Made by a program: the position numbers and the translations under genes
Source of the DNA: Cavia porcellus
Taxonomy: Eukaryota > Chordata > Mammalia > Rodentia > Caviidae
Length of the DNA stretch: 64,000 bases
Assembly: GCF_034190915.1 (NCBI RefSeq)
Contig: NW_026947488.1
Coordinates: forward strand, 4,784,501-4,848,500
Reading direction: 5' to 3'
The notes under the pieces: model-generated
Told to the model about the DNA's origin: nothing
Database searches by the model: none
What the model saw: the letters and a program-made list of their open reading frames with translations, nothing else
Part shown: one piece after another, positions 23,199 through 35,745 of the stretch
How positions within the stretch are numbered: the first letter of the stretch is position 1
How the letters are laid out: every line of letters begins with the position of its first letter

Positions 23199-23215
23199 CA
23201 GACAGACAGACAGAG
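23154..23215 (+). repeat. (GT)n with adjoining (GACA)n
   Basis: About 21 GT units to 23,197, followed by four to five GACA units. Inverted in sense to the CA run 110 bp upstream, so the two could pair as a hairpin. Confidence 0.95.
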
Positions 23216-25599
23216 AGACAGAGACAGGAGGGAGGGAACGAGAACATTTTTTTTCTCATCTGGAAAAAACCAGGAACTGTATGTATTTTTTGAAGGGCAG
23301 GAAATGTGTTTTGCTGCTTGCAGGGAGGCAGATTAGAGGCTTTTGTTTTGTTCTTAGCCGCACGTGTGGCCAGAGCTCTGTGTTCCTCTGTGTTCTCTGG
23401 CTTCTGTGCACTTTGGTGGGGAGAAGGAGCTGTCTCCCTGGGGGTGAGACGCCTTCTGGGGGCTGCAGGGTGGGAACAGAGCGTTCCCTGCCTGTGCACT
23501 CGGCTTCCTGTGAGCCAGAGCCACCGTGTTGGTGCTTCAGGTGCAGCTTGCTTGTAGCTTACAAGACAGAGCCACTGTGACAGGGCACATGTGTGCCCGT
23601 GTGTGCCCGTGTGTGCACGTGTGTGCACGTGTGTGCGCACGCTCGCACACACTTGACGTACATATTTTCCCACATGGGAAAGGTGCGTGCATTTCTCTCC
23701 CTGGGGGAAGGAACAGCCTGGTAAACTGAAGCATCTTTGCACCTGCACACGTGTGCACACACGCACACACACTTTCCTGAGTAGTGAAAGAGACCAGTTT
23801 TTAATTTTATGGGGGAGAGTGTACTTCTGCTCCGTGACTTTAAAAAGTGACTTTTTTGAGTAGAGAACATTTTTTTGGCCTGGAGAGCAGCACGAGCATT
23901 CTGCACGCCAAGACACGGCGCTTGTGTAGTGCAAGCGTGGACCGGGGCCACGCGGCTGCCTTTTCGTGTGTGCATTCTGTGTGCTGAGGGTTTTTTCCCT
24001 TACAAAGGAGCATGAATGTTTTGCTTATCAGGATTCAGCTCAACAATAATTTTTTCTTGTTGTCACAAAAACAAAGTTCTCTCTGGCTCTGTGTGTGCAT
24101 ATTTATGTGTGTGCCTGCGTGTGTGTGTGTGTTGCAGTATTTTTTTCTTCCTTCAAAAAGAACATATATTTTTCTGCTTGTAGAGAGTCAGCTCAATAGT
24201 GAGAGATTTTTCCTCTGCTTGTTAACACAAGTACACAATTCTCTTCCAGTTTTGTGTGTGTGCACATGCACGCGCGTGTGCACAAACACGTGTACCTGTC
24301 CAGTGGCAAAGCTTTAGAGAGAATTTTAGGAAAGACAGACAGAGTGAGACAGTGTTTCAGCCCCGCAGCATCTTCCTATGAGCCCAGAACCGACTGCCAT
24401 GTGCTGGTCTCCGGCAGGGCACACATGGAAAGGGAGAAGGCTGTGCCCGAGCACGCGTGGCAGAGGACGGGGAGCAGGGACGATGATGTTTTGACACACA
24501 CGTTTTCAGGCACGGAGGGAAGGGAGAGGACCCCTCTTATCCTGCAGGATCAGCTCCTCGGTGGTGAAGCGCTGTGGATGAAGCAGTCTGGGAAGAAGAA
24601 TTATTTTCCACAGACGCACACAGACAGTTTTATGAGCCAACAACAAGGAGAGAGATTTTCCTTGATTTTCAAGTGGCCATACTCAGTGGACAGCGGACTG
24701 CCCGTGTGCATGTGTGTGTGCATGTGTACCCGTGTGCATGTGCATGTGTGAACACACATGGTGCCCTTGAGGGGATCCCATGTGCTCACCCTACTGCCAA
24801 CCACGCCTTGCTGGGGACTCTGTTCCCTGGTGACAGAGTTTCTGACATTTCCCAGACGCCGAGTGTATTTTCTAACAAGAGCGGCTCAGACGTTTCCTGA
24901 GGGCCCGGAGCCGGGGCAACACGGAGGTGGTTCAGGTGAAAGCCGGGAGAGGTTCTGGGGGTCGGTGGGAGGCAGCTGTTGTTCCAGTAAAAGACATTTC
25001 CTGTTTGTAAGAGGAAACAGACAGTGGACAGGTATTTTTCTGCACGTGTGCACGAGCCTACACACACTCTCAAACACACTCATGCAATCCTGTCACACAC
25101 ACACACACAATTTTCTGTGTGCTGAAAAATAGGGTTGTTTATTTCTCAGATGCTGAATCCCTAAAGCAGGAAGTAATTTTGATCTAGTTTTCATAATCAA
25201 TAGAATTTTTTTCAAATCCATTTTATTTCGAAGATAAAAAGGAAAAAGAAGAAGAAGAAATAAAACTGCACCAAAACTTCAAAACACGTCAATCAGGAAG
25301 CAACAACGGTACGTACCTTGCACATTGTCATCCCCAAATCATTCCCCCAGACCGCAGGACATCGGCATTCAATTGTCCCAACTACACCAGCACAAATCTT
25401 TCTCTTCAGTGAACTCAGAGAAATCGATGGCATAACTATCTTAACTAGTTTTATATACACATGTACATACACATACACGTATTTTTTTCTTTCAGCTTCT
25501 CACACTAGTGAGACAATATGATGTTTACTCACGTGTGTCTTACGTATTTCACTAATGCATATGTTCTCAAGTTGCATCCACGTACCTATAAAAGTCTCC

Positions 25600-28500
25600 A
25601 ATTTATCCTTCTTTATAGCTGAGTAGTACTCCTTTGTTTAAAAATACCATATCTTTTTTACCCATTTCTCAGCCCGTGGGCATTTAGGTTGTTTCCAAGA
25701 TCTGGCTAATACAAACTGTGCTGCTATAAACATGGGTAACATACATCACTGTGGAACAATGTTTTTAATTCTTTTGGGAAGATACCCAGCAGGGGACTAG
25801 CTAGGTCAAATGGGACCTCCAATCCTAGGTTTTTTTAAGAAACCTCCTCACCGATTTCCATAGTAGTTGCACCAGTCTACACTCCCAAAAACAGTGGAGA
25901 AGGGTTTCTTTTTCCCCACAGCCCCTCCAGCATTTGTTATTGCTTGATTTCTTTATAATAGCCATTCTTTCTGGGGTGAAGTGGAATCTCAGTGTTGTTT
26001 TAATTTGCATTTTGCAAATGAACAGTGATGTTGAACATTTTCATATATTTATTTGATGTTGTATTTCTTCATCTCAGAAGTGCGTATTCATCTCAGATGC
26101 CCATTTTTGGGCTGGGTCTTTAAATCTGGGAGGACTGGTTTTTAAAAACTTCTTTATATGTTCTCAATAGTAATTCTTTATCTGAGGAACGGCTGGAAAA
26201 CATTTTCTCCCACATTATGGGTTGTCTCTTCATTCTGTTGGTAGTTTCTCTTGCTATGAAAAAGCTTTTCAGTAGGGTGAGATCCCAGTTGTTGATTCTT
26301 GTGATAGTTCCTGGGCAATCTTACTTTTGTTCATAAAGTCTTTGCCTACATTAATGTCTTCAAGAGTTTTATCTACTATATCTTCCAGCAGATTATTAGT
26401 AGTTTTAATATTAAGATCTTGGATCCATTCTGATTTTAGCTTAGTACATGGTGGAAGATATGGGTCCAGTTTTAATCTTCGGCATGTTTTTTCCAGCATT
26501 TATTAAAGAGGCTATGTTTCTTCCAGTGAATGTGTTTGGCACCTTTGTCAAAGCTAAGGTGGATTAGTGTGTCTGGAGTGGTTTCTGCAGCTTCTAATCT
26601 GTTCCACTAATCTTTGGGACTGTTTTTCCCCCAGTATCACACTGTTTTTATCACAGTAGCTTTATAGTATAATTTCAAGTCAGGGATTATGATGTCCCCT
26701 GTCTTGTCTTTGTTGCCCAGGATTACCTTTGCTCTTCTAAATCTCTACTGGTTCCAGATAAATTTTAGGGTTGTTTTCTCTAATTCTGTGAGATATGCTG
26801 TTGGAATTTTGATTAGGATTGCATTGAATCTGTATAGCAGTTTTGGAGGTATGGCCATTTTCACTATGTTGATTCTTCCTACCCAAAAGCATGGGCTATC
26901 TCTAACATCCTCTTCAATCTCCTTTTTCAGAGTACTGTAGTTTTCAAGGTCTTTTACATCCTTTGTTAGATGGATTACTAGATATTTCATTTTTTTGGAT
27001 CCTATTGTAAAAGGTCTTGTTTCCCTGTCTGATTTCTGTCTCAGTGAGTTTGTTATTCATACGCAGGATGGCTATTGATTTTTGAGTGTGGATTTTTAAA
27101 CCAGCTATGTTATTGAATTTGCTTATTAAGTCTTTTGGTGGAGTTTTTTGGGGTCTTCTAAGTATAGAATCATGTCATTTGTGACTAATATTTTAATTTC
27201 TTCCTTTCCTATCTTTATTCCTTTTATTTCTTTCTCTTGTTCAATTCCTCCAGCTGAAGTTTGCAGAACTATGTTGAATAAGAATTAAGACAGTGGACAA
27301 CCTTGTCTTGTTCCTGTTTTTAGAGTGAAAGCTTTCAGTTTTTGTCCATTTAGTGTGATATTGGCTATTGGTTTGTCAGAGATGGCTTTTATCAGATTGA
27401 GATAAAAACCATCTATTCTAATTTTCATAGAGTTTTTATAATGAGTGGGTGCTGGACTTTGTCAAAAGCTTTTTCTGCATCTATTGAGATGATCATATGA
27501 TTTTTGTCCTTGACTCTATTAATATGATTTGTTACTTTTATGGATTAATGTATGTTGAACCATCCCTGCATTCCTGGGATGAATCCCATTTGATCATGGT
27601 ATACAATCTTAATAATTTGCTGTAGTCTGTTTTCCAGTTTCTTAGTGAGGATTTTTTGCATCAACATTCATTAGGGACATTGACTTACAATTCTCTTGCA
27701 TAGTTGGGTCCTTCTCTGGTTTTGGCATCAAGGTAATGCTTGCTTCCAGAAATGAATTTGGACATATTATTTCCCTTTCAATTTCATTAAAGAGTTTGAG
27801 AAGTAGTAGTGTTAGATCTGCACCAAATTTCTTATAGAATTCAGCAGTGAATCTGTCAGGGCCTGGGCTTTTCTTTGTTGATAGGTTTTTAATTACATCT
27901 TCAATTTCATTTATTGATACTGGGTTATTTAGGATGTTTATGTCTTCTTGATTCAGCTTTGGTAATTCATATGGAATCTGTCCATTGCTTCTGTATTTGC
28001 ACCTTGTTAGAATACAAGTTTTCAAAGTAGGTAGAGATGATCTGGATTTCTATGGGGTCTGTTGTGATTTCACCCGTTTCATTCCTAATTGCGTGGATTT
28101 GAGTCTTTCCTTTTTTTAAAATAAGATTGGCTAAGGGTTTGTCAATTTTATTTAATCTTTCAAAGAACCAACTCTCTCATTAATTGATTCTTTGTATTTT
28201 GTTTAATATCCAGTATATTAATTTCTGCCCTGATCTTTATAATTTCCTCCTTTGTATGAGCTTTTGGGTTATTTGCTCTTCTTCTAGAAGTTCGAGGTTC
28301 AACATTAAGTTGTTTATATGTGCTGGCTCTGTTTTCCTGATATGGGTATTTGCTGTTATAAATTTCCCTCTTAAGACTGCCTTCACTGTGTCCCACAAGT
28401 TCCAGTATGTTGTATTGTCATTATCATTCAACTGTAAATATTGTCTAATTTTTCTTTAATTTCATCTGTGACTCACTGGTTGTTCAGTAGGGTGCTGTTT

Positions 28501-29270
28501 AATTCCCATGTGTTTATGAAGTTCTTATGGTTTCCTTTGATGTGGATTTCCAATTTCATTGCACTGTGGTCTGACAGTATGCATGGAATAATTTGAATTC
28601 TTTTACATTTACTTAAGCATGTTCTATGAGCCAGTATATGATCTATTTTGGAAAATGTCCTGTGTACAGCTGAGAAGGCTGTATACTCTGATGTTGTGGG
28701 ATGGAACACTCTATGGACATCTACTAAATCCATTTGTTCAAAGTTTGATTTATTTCTAATATTTCTTTTTTTTTTTTTGTCTAGTTGATCTGTCTTTTTG
28801 TGACAGTGGGGTATTAAGATCTCCCAATACAATCGTATTAGGGCTTACTTGATTTTTCATGCCTGTTAGTAATTGTTTATATAGCTGGGTGCACTGGTAT
28901 TTGTTGATTATATATTTGTGATTGTTATCTCTTCCTCTTGGACTATTCCCTTTATGAGGATGTAGTAACCGTCTTTTCCTCTCTTAATCAGTCATGGCTT
29001 GAAATTCCCTCTGTCTGCAACTATAATAGCTACCACTGCTTTTTTCTAGGTTCCTGTTGCATAGAATACTGTTTTTTATCCTTTGACTTTCAGTCTATAA
29101 ATTTCTTTTCTAATTAAATGTGTTCCTTCTCTGCAGCATATTGGTGGGTCTTGTTTCTTGATCCATTCTGGCAGTCTGTGTCTCTTGACTGATGAACTGA
29201 GACCATTAACATTCATGGTTATAACCGATGTGTAATGACGTATCCTGGTCATGTTGCTTTCCTTTGGTGG
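25600..29270 (-). pseudogene. L1 ORF2 pseudogene (endonuclease-reverse transcriptase)
   Basis: ORF2p normally nicks target DNA and reverse-transcribes L1 RNA. Surviving pieces include the end of the endonuclease domain at 28,473-28,832 (...FSKIDHILAH... and the SDHSA motif), the start of the RT domain at 27,642-28,025 (KKSPGPDRFTAEFY, PKPEKDPT), a later segment at 26,745-26,990 ([14 protein letters not shown]) and the C-terminal CCHC-like block [14 protein letters not shown] at 25,825-26,010. At 27,174-27,185 the catalytic FADD motif has become V-T-N-D, losing an aspartate needed for catalysis. The pieces lie in different frames, so this is a decayed pseudogene. Confidence 0.88.
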
Positions 29271-29329
29271 CTCTCCGCACCTTTTCCCTTCCCTCTAATT
29301 GATTGCTTTTCCTGGTGGATTCCTTCTGT

Positions 29330-29634
29330 TGGGGGTCATGGAGCTGTGTCCTTATTATCTCTTTCTAGAATGTCCTTCAGAACATTTTGGAGTGCTGGTT
29401 TGGAGATCATAAATTTCCTCAGATGTTGTCTGTCATGGAAGTATCAATTTTGAAAGACAGTTTTGGGGGATACATCAATCTGGGTTGAAAGTTATTTTCC
29501 TTTAGAACTTGGAGTACTTTACTCCAAGCTCTCCTCAGCTTGAGAGTTTGTGTTGAGAAGTCAGCTGTGATTCTGATGGGCTCTCCTTTATAGGTAATTT
29601 GTTTCTTTTCTCTAACAGCTTTTTGGACAACCAA
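29330..29634 (-). pseudogene. L1 ORF1 C-terminal fragment
   Basis: The minus strand reads ...TYKGEPIRITADFSTQTL... then ENNFQPRLMYPPKLSF, the C-terminal domain of the L1 RNA-binding chaperone ORF1p. Only about the last 70 residues remain, because the element is truncated at 29,637. It lies just upstream of ORF2 as expected for a bicistronic L1. Confidence 0.85.
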
Positions 29635-29637
29635 TGG

Positions 29638-29728
29638 ATTTTTTTTTTTTATTGGTACCAGGGATCGAACTCACGATCACACACTTGCAAGGCAGGCGCT
29701 TATGCCACTGAGCTAAATCCCTATCCCC
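29638..29728 (-). mobile_element. ID-type SINE at the L1 5' truncation point
   Basis: The minus strand starts near gggatagggatttagctcag and carries the 4,039-type palindromic arm (cgcctgccttgcaagtgtg, slightly changed) with B box gagttcgatccc; its tail is the run of T at 29,638-29,650. L1 sequence stops exactly where the tail begins and does not resume after 29,728. No target duplication is evident. Confidence 0.9.
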
Positions 29729-31499
29729 TCAATAAAATTTTCTGATGGGCCAGAGATGGATGGACAGAGACAAAGAACCAGACAGGCTGACAGAAAGACA
29801 GCCTGTGCGAACACAAGGGGCCGGGCATCCTGTGGACACACCCAGGACTTTGCACAGCCAGCGAAGAGGGACCCGGAGGACTTTCTTCCCGGGAGGCTGG
29901 AGGCCAGACATCTGCCAATGCAGAAAGTATTTCGTCTCCAGCACACACTCAGGCTGCTTTCTATAACCTCTGCATCGGCGGTCAAGGCCAACTTGAAGTG
30001 TGTCCCACTGAACAAACCAAGTCTCAACGTGACCTCTTGGGAGTGCCCTCTAAAAAGGACAAGTCTTTGCCTTCCACTGATGGGCTGTGGGGTTTAGGAG
30101 TGGTCAGAGGCCATCCATAGACTCAGGGGACTCTGCAGGAGAGGCCGTGGGGGTGCGGGCTCCTGAAAAGGGGGTGCAGCAGGAGGGAGCAGAGCACCTG
30201 GCTGCACATACAGGGCCCATCTCTGTCTGACAGTCCAACTTCTGTGCACACAGACTTCCCCACGCTACCCAGGTTCAGCTTAAACAGATTCAGAGAGCTG
30301 ATAGCTCACAGCCAGCCTTGGGGTCCCATTTGGCCCACAAATATGTTTCTGGTGGCTCGCAAAGCTTGTGTAATTTGGGTGTTGATTGCTTCAGGCCGAG
30401 GCAGGCGCCCTGCAATATTCACTCCTCAAACCCAGGAAGCGCCCTCCCCTTCCTACCCAACACACCCCACCACATGGGTGACCCTCGTAGAAGCGACCTG
30501 AGTCACCCATTGACCAGAGCAGAAGGGCGAGGCCCGGAACCCAGCCTGTCTGTGAGCTTATTGTTGTTATGGTGCACAAGAAATAAAAAGGGAAAGCAGA
30601 ACATTCAACTTGAATTTCAAATGAACCGTGAATACTTCTACTATAAGATTATGCTGTGGAATATTTGAACCATACATCTACCACACATCACTGCTGTTTT
30701 CCAGAAACTATAATTTAATCGTGTGCCTTCCTTCTGACTGATTATCCTCACCGCGCCTGACACTCTGTGCCACCAGAAAATGATGACACAACTCAGCCTC
30801 CCTGAATCGCAGCCCACTTTCTTTCAATCACCTTTCATGTCCCACCGCCCTCTCTTCCTCTGCTCCGTTTTCCTACTTAATCCTTCATGCAGAGAAGAAG
30901 AGTTTACTTCCCCCCACACACACACCCCACAAGTCTCCCAGGCCGAGGGAGAACATGAGGTCTGGGTCTCCCCAGGGGACTTGTCCTGGCCTCTCCCTTG
31001 ACCCTGGCTGAGCCTGTGGTGTCATCTCCCTGTGGTTTGATCCTAGTCATCATCCCAAGGACACTAACACAGGAAGCCCGTGCCTGGGAAGAGACGGGAC
31101 AGTTCCATCGGCAGGCACCTGAAAGATGCTCGGCTGGATGAATGGATGTTGGACTGCAAAAGAAGGACATTCCAAGTTGTCCCCAGCAAGGTATGAGACA
31201 AAGCAAAGATAGAATTACCAGCCAAAGAGACCAGCTCGTGTGGGCAGCGAGGGAGAGGACTCACACCTCCACTCTGCACATCTCTGTCTGGCGGGCTGGG
31301 AACCTTCTGGTTTACAGTCCCCTTCCTGGCAGCACTGCATCGGAAGATGCTGGTTAAGGGTTTGGAGTGGCCCCGGCACGCAGAGAGCTCCCCGTAGGAC
31401 CCAGCGCCACAGCCCCTCTGACCCTACTCTTCGCACGCTCCACAGGGGCAGAACACTGAGCTGTTGGCAGGGCTTCCAGCAGGCGCCAAGGCGGGGAGA
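29729..31499. other. Unique sequence
   Basis: No gene recognised. 30,590-30,740 is AT-rich (ctataatttaatcgtgtgcc) and could be a small conserved block. Frames at 29,713-30,100 overlap on both strands and have no domain. Confidence 0.4.
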
Positions 31500-31660
31500 C
31501 ATTAATGGGCTTTATCGCTTTGTTAGGAACTCAAAACTGCAGTCATTTGCACGACATCATTGTAATTGCTGTAATAAATAATTTTTGGTTAATTAGGACA
31601 CAAAGTTATATATCATGCATTAACAAAAGTAGTTTGCAGTAAAAATTGATGTGTTTTGCT
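31500..31660. promoter_or_regulatory. Candidate conserved noncoding element
   Basis: Compact AT-rich core: cattgtaattgctgtaataa, ggttaattagg (31,587-31,597) and atatatcatgcattaac. It contains paired TAAT/ATTA homeodomain cores and a POU-like atgcatt. No repeat homology recognised. Confidence 0.4.
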
Positions 31661-31859
31661 GTTGGGCATTCTCTGTGGTCCTTGGAAAGCCTGTTGAATA
31701 AACCACCACACAAACAGCAGAATTCTAATGCCCACAGGGCAAGATTTTCAGGCCTACTGTGTGTTTGCCACCGTGCTGGCTCAAACGAGAGTGCAAAGAA
31801 AAAAGCAAAATCCTGTTTTGTAGATCTCAGAGAACACTGTGGCTGTGTAGGAGCCCTCC

Positions 31860-31960
31860 CAGCAGCTGTGGGCTTCTGGGCAACTTACTTCACCTCTGTG
31901 CCTCCCTTCCCCATCTGCAGTGGGTAACAGTGCCCATTTCCATGGGGTGTTAGGATCTGC
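31860..31960 (+). mobile_element. MIR fragment
   Basis: ctgggcaacttacttcacct, then ctgtgcctcccttccccatc and tgcagtgggtaacagtgccc follow the MIR core in order. Confidence 0.75.
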
Positions 31961-34469
31961 ACACAAAGGGCCACGGAGGCGGCTCAGACCCATCTCCCTT
32001 TCTTTTGGTAGTGAAGTCCTACTGTTATCACTACAGCAAGTAATCCCCCTTCTGGATCCATGCCCTGAGTCTGTGTTGCATACCCTGAACTAATCACTGT
32101 AATCCTAACCCCCACAGTGATTGGATGAGAGGTGGGCAGGTGTCTCCGATCGTCCAATCAGAGCTAATGCTGAGTCTTTTATTAGAGACACTGAGGGAAG
32201 CTGTGCTCTTTAGTCTCCTGTGACTCTGGGGCTGCCGGGAACCTCCAGGGACAGAGTGCTGGCATCCGCAGAGCCTAAACAGTCTCTTGGAGGCTTGGAT
32301 ATGATGCTGCTGAATCCAGTCGTGCCTTCAGCTAGACTGCCCCTTGTCCATTCAGATATGTGAGCCAATACCATCCAGTTTAGGCACAAGTCAGTATGCT
32401 TTTCCTTTCCATGGACATCAGAAAGACTCTTTACTATCATACACACCTGGGACAAGGCCAGACTGGGGTGTGGCAATTGCTAATTACCAATAGAAAAGGC
32501 TAAAGAAGCAAATGTAACATCTCAGGTAGTGCAAGATGTGGCTCCTGAAATTCTGGGAGTTTGTGTTGGTTGGGAGCCATGACACGGGAACAAAATCGAT
32601 GATCAGTCAAGGTCCAGTAAAATCAGCCTCAGCCTAAATCAAGTGAGTCTTTAGCCGCCTCTGCCCAAGGAAGGAGAGTTAGCCATCATGACAGAGGGAA
32701 GTTTCCTAAATTTTCTGCAGCCAACAAATGTTGATGAAGTTTAACCCACTCCTGCTGCCTCCTTAGTACATCCTCGGGCACCATGTATAAGAACAACCCA
32801 GAAAGGAGGTACCACTTTTGGTCCCATTTTACAGATACAGAAACTGAGGCTTGGAAGCAGTAAAGTAACTGCCTCTACCAGGACTCAAGTGACAGAGACC
32901 TAACCTACGAGGGACTCCACTGGGAAACTCCATGGCAGAGGCTGAGCTCCACATCGGGCTCCACACCAGAACTTATTCCCAGCCACTTCTGCTCAGGAGG
33001 CCATGAGGGACGCAGATTAGCGACCCTACATGAGCAGTCCGAGGAAAGGTCAAAGCTCCTCCACAAAAGTCTGTCCAGGCTCCAGGAACTTGACGCTCAG
33101 GGGCCTCACTGGGCTGGGTGTCGGGCTTAGACCCAGGAGCTGACCAGGAGGGCAGCTGGACCAGACATAGTCCAGCACGATCACTGTGGGAGGCCTGGCT
33201 GCCCAGCACCCCTGACAGAGATTCCCACACTGGCGGTGACCTGCGGCCTGCACTCGGTGCTCAGAGGTCCAGCACACAGCGTTCCAGAAAACTTCACACC
33301 AGAGCACGATTCGTAATTGGTAATTCACATTCCTTCTGCCTGAGACCATGCTGATCTGTCGGTAGGAGTGAGAGGCCTCACAGCAGTCTCCTCTTCTTGA
33401 CCAGCTGAAGCCAAAACCTGGCCTCCTGAATCTCCTCCTCCAGCTGCCATTTCCCCTCCAGGAGGAAGACGGCTCACTCCGTCCACGCCAGCAAACGCCT
33501 CTTATGTTTAAGGGGTGGCTTGGTTTGCCCGCTGGGGTGTACATGCAGCCTGAATCTGTTCTGTCAGTATTTCAGCCGTAGAGTGCATTCTGCGGGTGCT
33601 TTATTCCCCGTGAAGAAGCCCTGACGGGGTCATCAGTGGGTCCCCTGGCCAAGCCCAGCGGGCTTTTGGGGGGCAGGAAGGAAAGGAGGGGGCGGAGTCC
33701 TCATTGCTGTAGAGTTAATGATTAACAACTTCAGGGCAATTTAGTCTCTCATGGACCCCGCCCCTTCCTATTGCCAAGAGCTGGGGGAGACCCTAGCTGC
33801 TGGCGGAGCACCCCTCGATGGAGGCGCTCGGGGCTGCTGTCTCTTTGGAAGGAAGCGGGAAGCTCCTGTCTGGGCTGCGGTCAGCTGCACCCTCATCCTG
33901 GCTCCTCTGTCACCAGTGGCGGTTAGTGCCTCCCCGAGCTGTCTCGGGCCGCTATGTCGCCAGTTAGAGGCTGGCGTCTCCCCCCAGTGTCCTTCAGTCT
34001 CAGGGACTTTCACAGAGCAGAGGGGGAACAGTTGGGATGTTTCCCCAGACCACGCAGCCCCTGTGCCCCCGGATCCACTGTCCGCTGTGCACCAAGCACT
34101 GCCAGCCTGGGGTCTCTGTTTTCTGCTACCCTGTCCTGCTGGCACAGGGGGCTGTGCCCAGTGTGAGGACGAGCAGCAACAGGAGAACGGAGAAAGGAAC
34201 TGCCCATCCAGCCACACGGCCAGGCAAGATGACATGTCAGGTCCAAAGGAACACACCTGCTCTGGGGGCCACCCTGCTGCCCCCATCACATCTGGTCGGT
34301 TTACACACCTGTCTGGCATTTGAAGAGCACTAAGGAAATTTCACCCTTGCTTCCCACCAATAGCTGGCATCCAGGCACAGGACTGCCCTGAGGCGGAGGT
34401 GTGGAAGGAGCCATCAGTGACCAAAGGAAGAGGACCAGAGGCTCCTCACCACCGGCATGGAGCTGAGAC
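31961..34469. other. Unique sequence plus a possible old repeat at 32,060-32,480
   Basis: 32,090-32,330 (taatcactgtaatcctaacc, gattggatgagagg, ccaatcagagctaatgctg) looks like a mammal-wide interspersed repeat, but I cannot name the family. 33,660-34,330 is GC-rich with opposed frames of 190 (+) and 183 (-) codons lacking domains. A MIR fragment is listed separately at 32,815. Confidence 0.4.
32815..32895 (-). mobile_element. MIR fragment
   Basis: cccattttacagatacag, aaactgaggcttggaag and agtaactgcctctaccagg are the complement of the MIR core. Confidence 0.85.
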
Positions 34470-35745
34470 TTTATTTCACTTACGAGTTTCAAGGTTTATC
34501 CATTTAGCTAGAAACTACCAAACTTTTCCTCGTTTGTGGCAGAGTACTCTTCCACTGTGTATATTAAAAACCCTCGTATCTTCTTTATCCATTCATTTGG
34601 ATTGATGGGCATTTGGGCCACTGCAACCTGTGCTGCTGTGAACATGGGTGTGCATATATTACTGTGGTGTGATGCTTTTCATTCCTTAAGGAAGATACCA
34701 AGAAGGGGAAGAGCTGGGCTGTTGATTTCCTGATAAGAGCCATTCTATCTGGAGTGAGATGAAATCTCAAATTGTTTTAATTGGTATCTCTCACATGACC
34801 AATCACGTTGAATTGAACAGTTTTTCTTGTATTTCTATGCTGCTTGAACTTCTTCATCTGAAATGTGTCTTCATTTCAATGCCCATTTTTGGATTACATC
34901 TTTAAATCTGGGGATCTGGTGGGGTTTTTTTTTAAGTTCTTTATATATTTTAGATAATAGAGCTTTGTCTAAGGAACAGCTGGAAAAATTTTTTCCCGCT
35001 GTGGGTTGTTTCTTCACTCTGATAGTGACTTCTCTTATTGTGCAAAAAGCTTTTTAATAAGATGAGATTTCCTGTTGCTTCTTTGTGACAGTTCTCGTGT
35101 GACTGGGGTTTTGATCATGAAGTCTTCTAGAGTTCTACCTATTCTATCTTCCACAGATTCTGTGTTTCTGTTTTAATATTTAGATTTTTGACTTATTCTG
35201 ATTTTAGTTTCATACATGGTAAAAGATACGGGCTTAGTTTTAGTCTTTAGCATGTGAAAAGCCTGCTTTTCCAGCACCATTTATTAAAGAGACTTTCTTC
35301 CACTACAGGTGTCTTGGCTCCTTTGTCAAAGACAAGTGACTGAGTATGTTTCACTGATCCTCAGGTCTGATTTATTTTTTTGCCTGTACCATGAAGTGTG
35401 ACGACAGTTGCTTTGTAGTATAATTTTAAGTCGGGGATGCCCTGCCATGCCTTTGTTACCCAGAATTAGTTTTGCTCTTCTAGGTCTCTTTTGATTCAGA
35501 ATGAATTTTGGGATTTTTTTTTCTCTAATTCTATAAGATATGCTATTGGAATTTTGATTGGGATTGCATTAAATTTGTATGACAATTTTGGAAGTATGAC
35601 CATTGTCACTATATTGGTTCTTCCTACCCAACACAAGGGATAGTTTTCCATTTTCTGCTATCTTCTTTGATCTCCTTTTTAACAGTTCTGTTTTTTTTTT
35701 CAATGTATAGATCTTTTAGTAAGAATAGAACCAAACAGCAAAAAA
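34470..35745 (-). mobile_element. L1 3' half, antisense
   Basis: The complement of the ORF2 tail is seen at 34,530-34,650 (gcagagtactcttccactg; tgtgctgctgtgaacatggg). ORF2 continues to about 35,690 (attgggattgcattaaattt; ctatattggttcttcctacc). It breaks off in mid-RT, where the neighbouring 26.9-kb L1 would carry on. No intact frame. Sequence that looks like an L1 5' UTR adjoins directly at 35,746. Confidence 0.88.

Larger units (their letters stand above)
22830..25150. repeat. Degenerate tandem array of about 130-150-bp modules with TG/CA tracts
   Basis: The block alternates TG or CA tracts with a diverged module of the form tttctgcttgtagagagtca...gagagatttttcc...cacaagtacacaattctc. The clearest pair is 24,005-24,136 and 24,137-24,270. 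Related modules start near 23,268, 23,770, 24,640 and 25,030, and the flanks of the long CA and TG runs near 23,050 and 23,100 look similar. Copies are heavily diverged and some intermediate stretches have lost the pattern. There is no coding potential beyond valine/cysteine or threonine/histidine frames from the dinucleotide runs. Confidence 0.7.
25200..29637 (-). mobile_element. 5'-truncated L1, about 4.4 kb, antisense
   Basis: The longest L1 here, read right to left: the end of ORF1 (29,330-29,634), ORF2 endonuclease (about 28,470-29,270), reverse transcriptase (about 26,700-28,030), Cys-rich C-terminus (25,825-26,010) and 3' UTR. It is about 4.4 kb against 6-7 kb for a full element, lacking the 5' UTR and most of ORF1. 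Many stops, frameshifts and a changed RT catalytic motif make it inactive. The left (3') edge is uncertain because no clear poly(A) is seen; the right edge coincides with an ID SINE. Confidence 0.9.

Noticed and set aside
23122..23934. 270-codon minus-strand frame rich in threonine/histidine and cysteine/valine
   Set aside because: Produced by CA/GT repeats in a tandem array.
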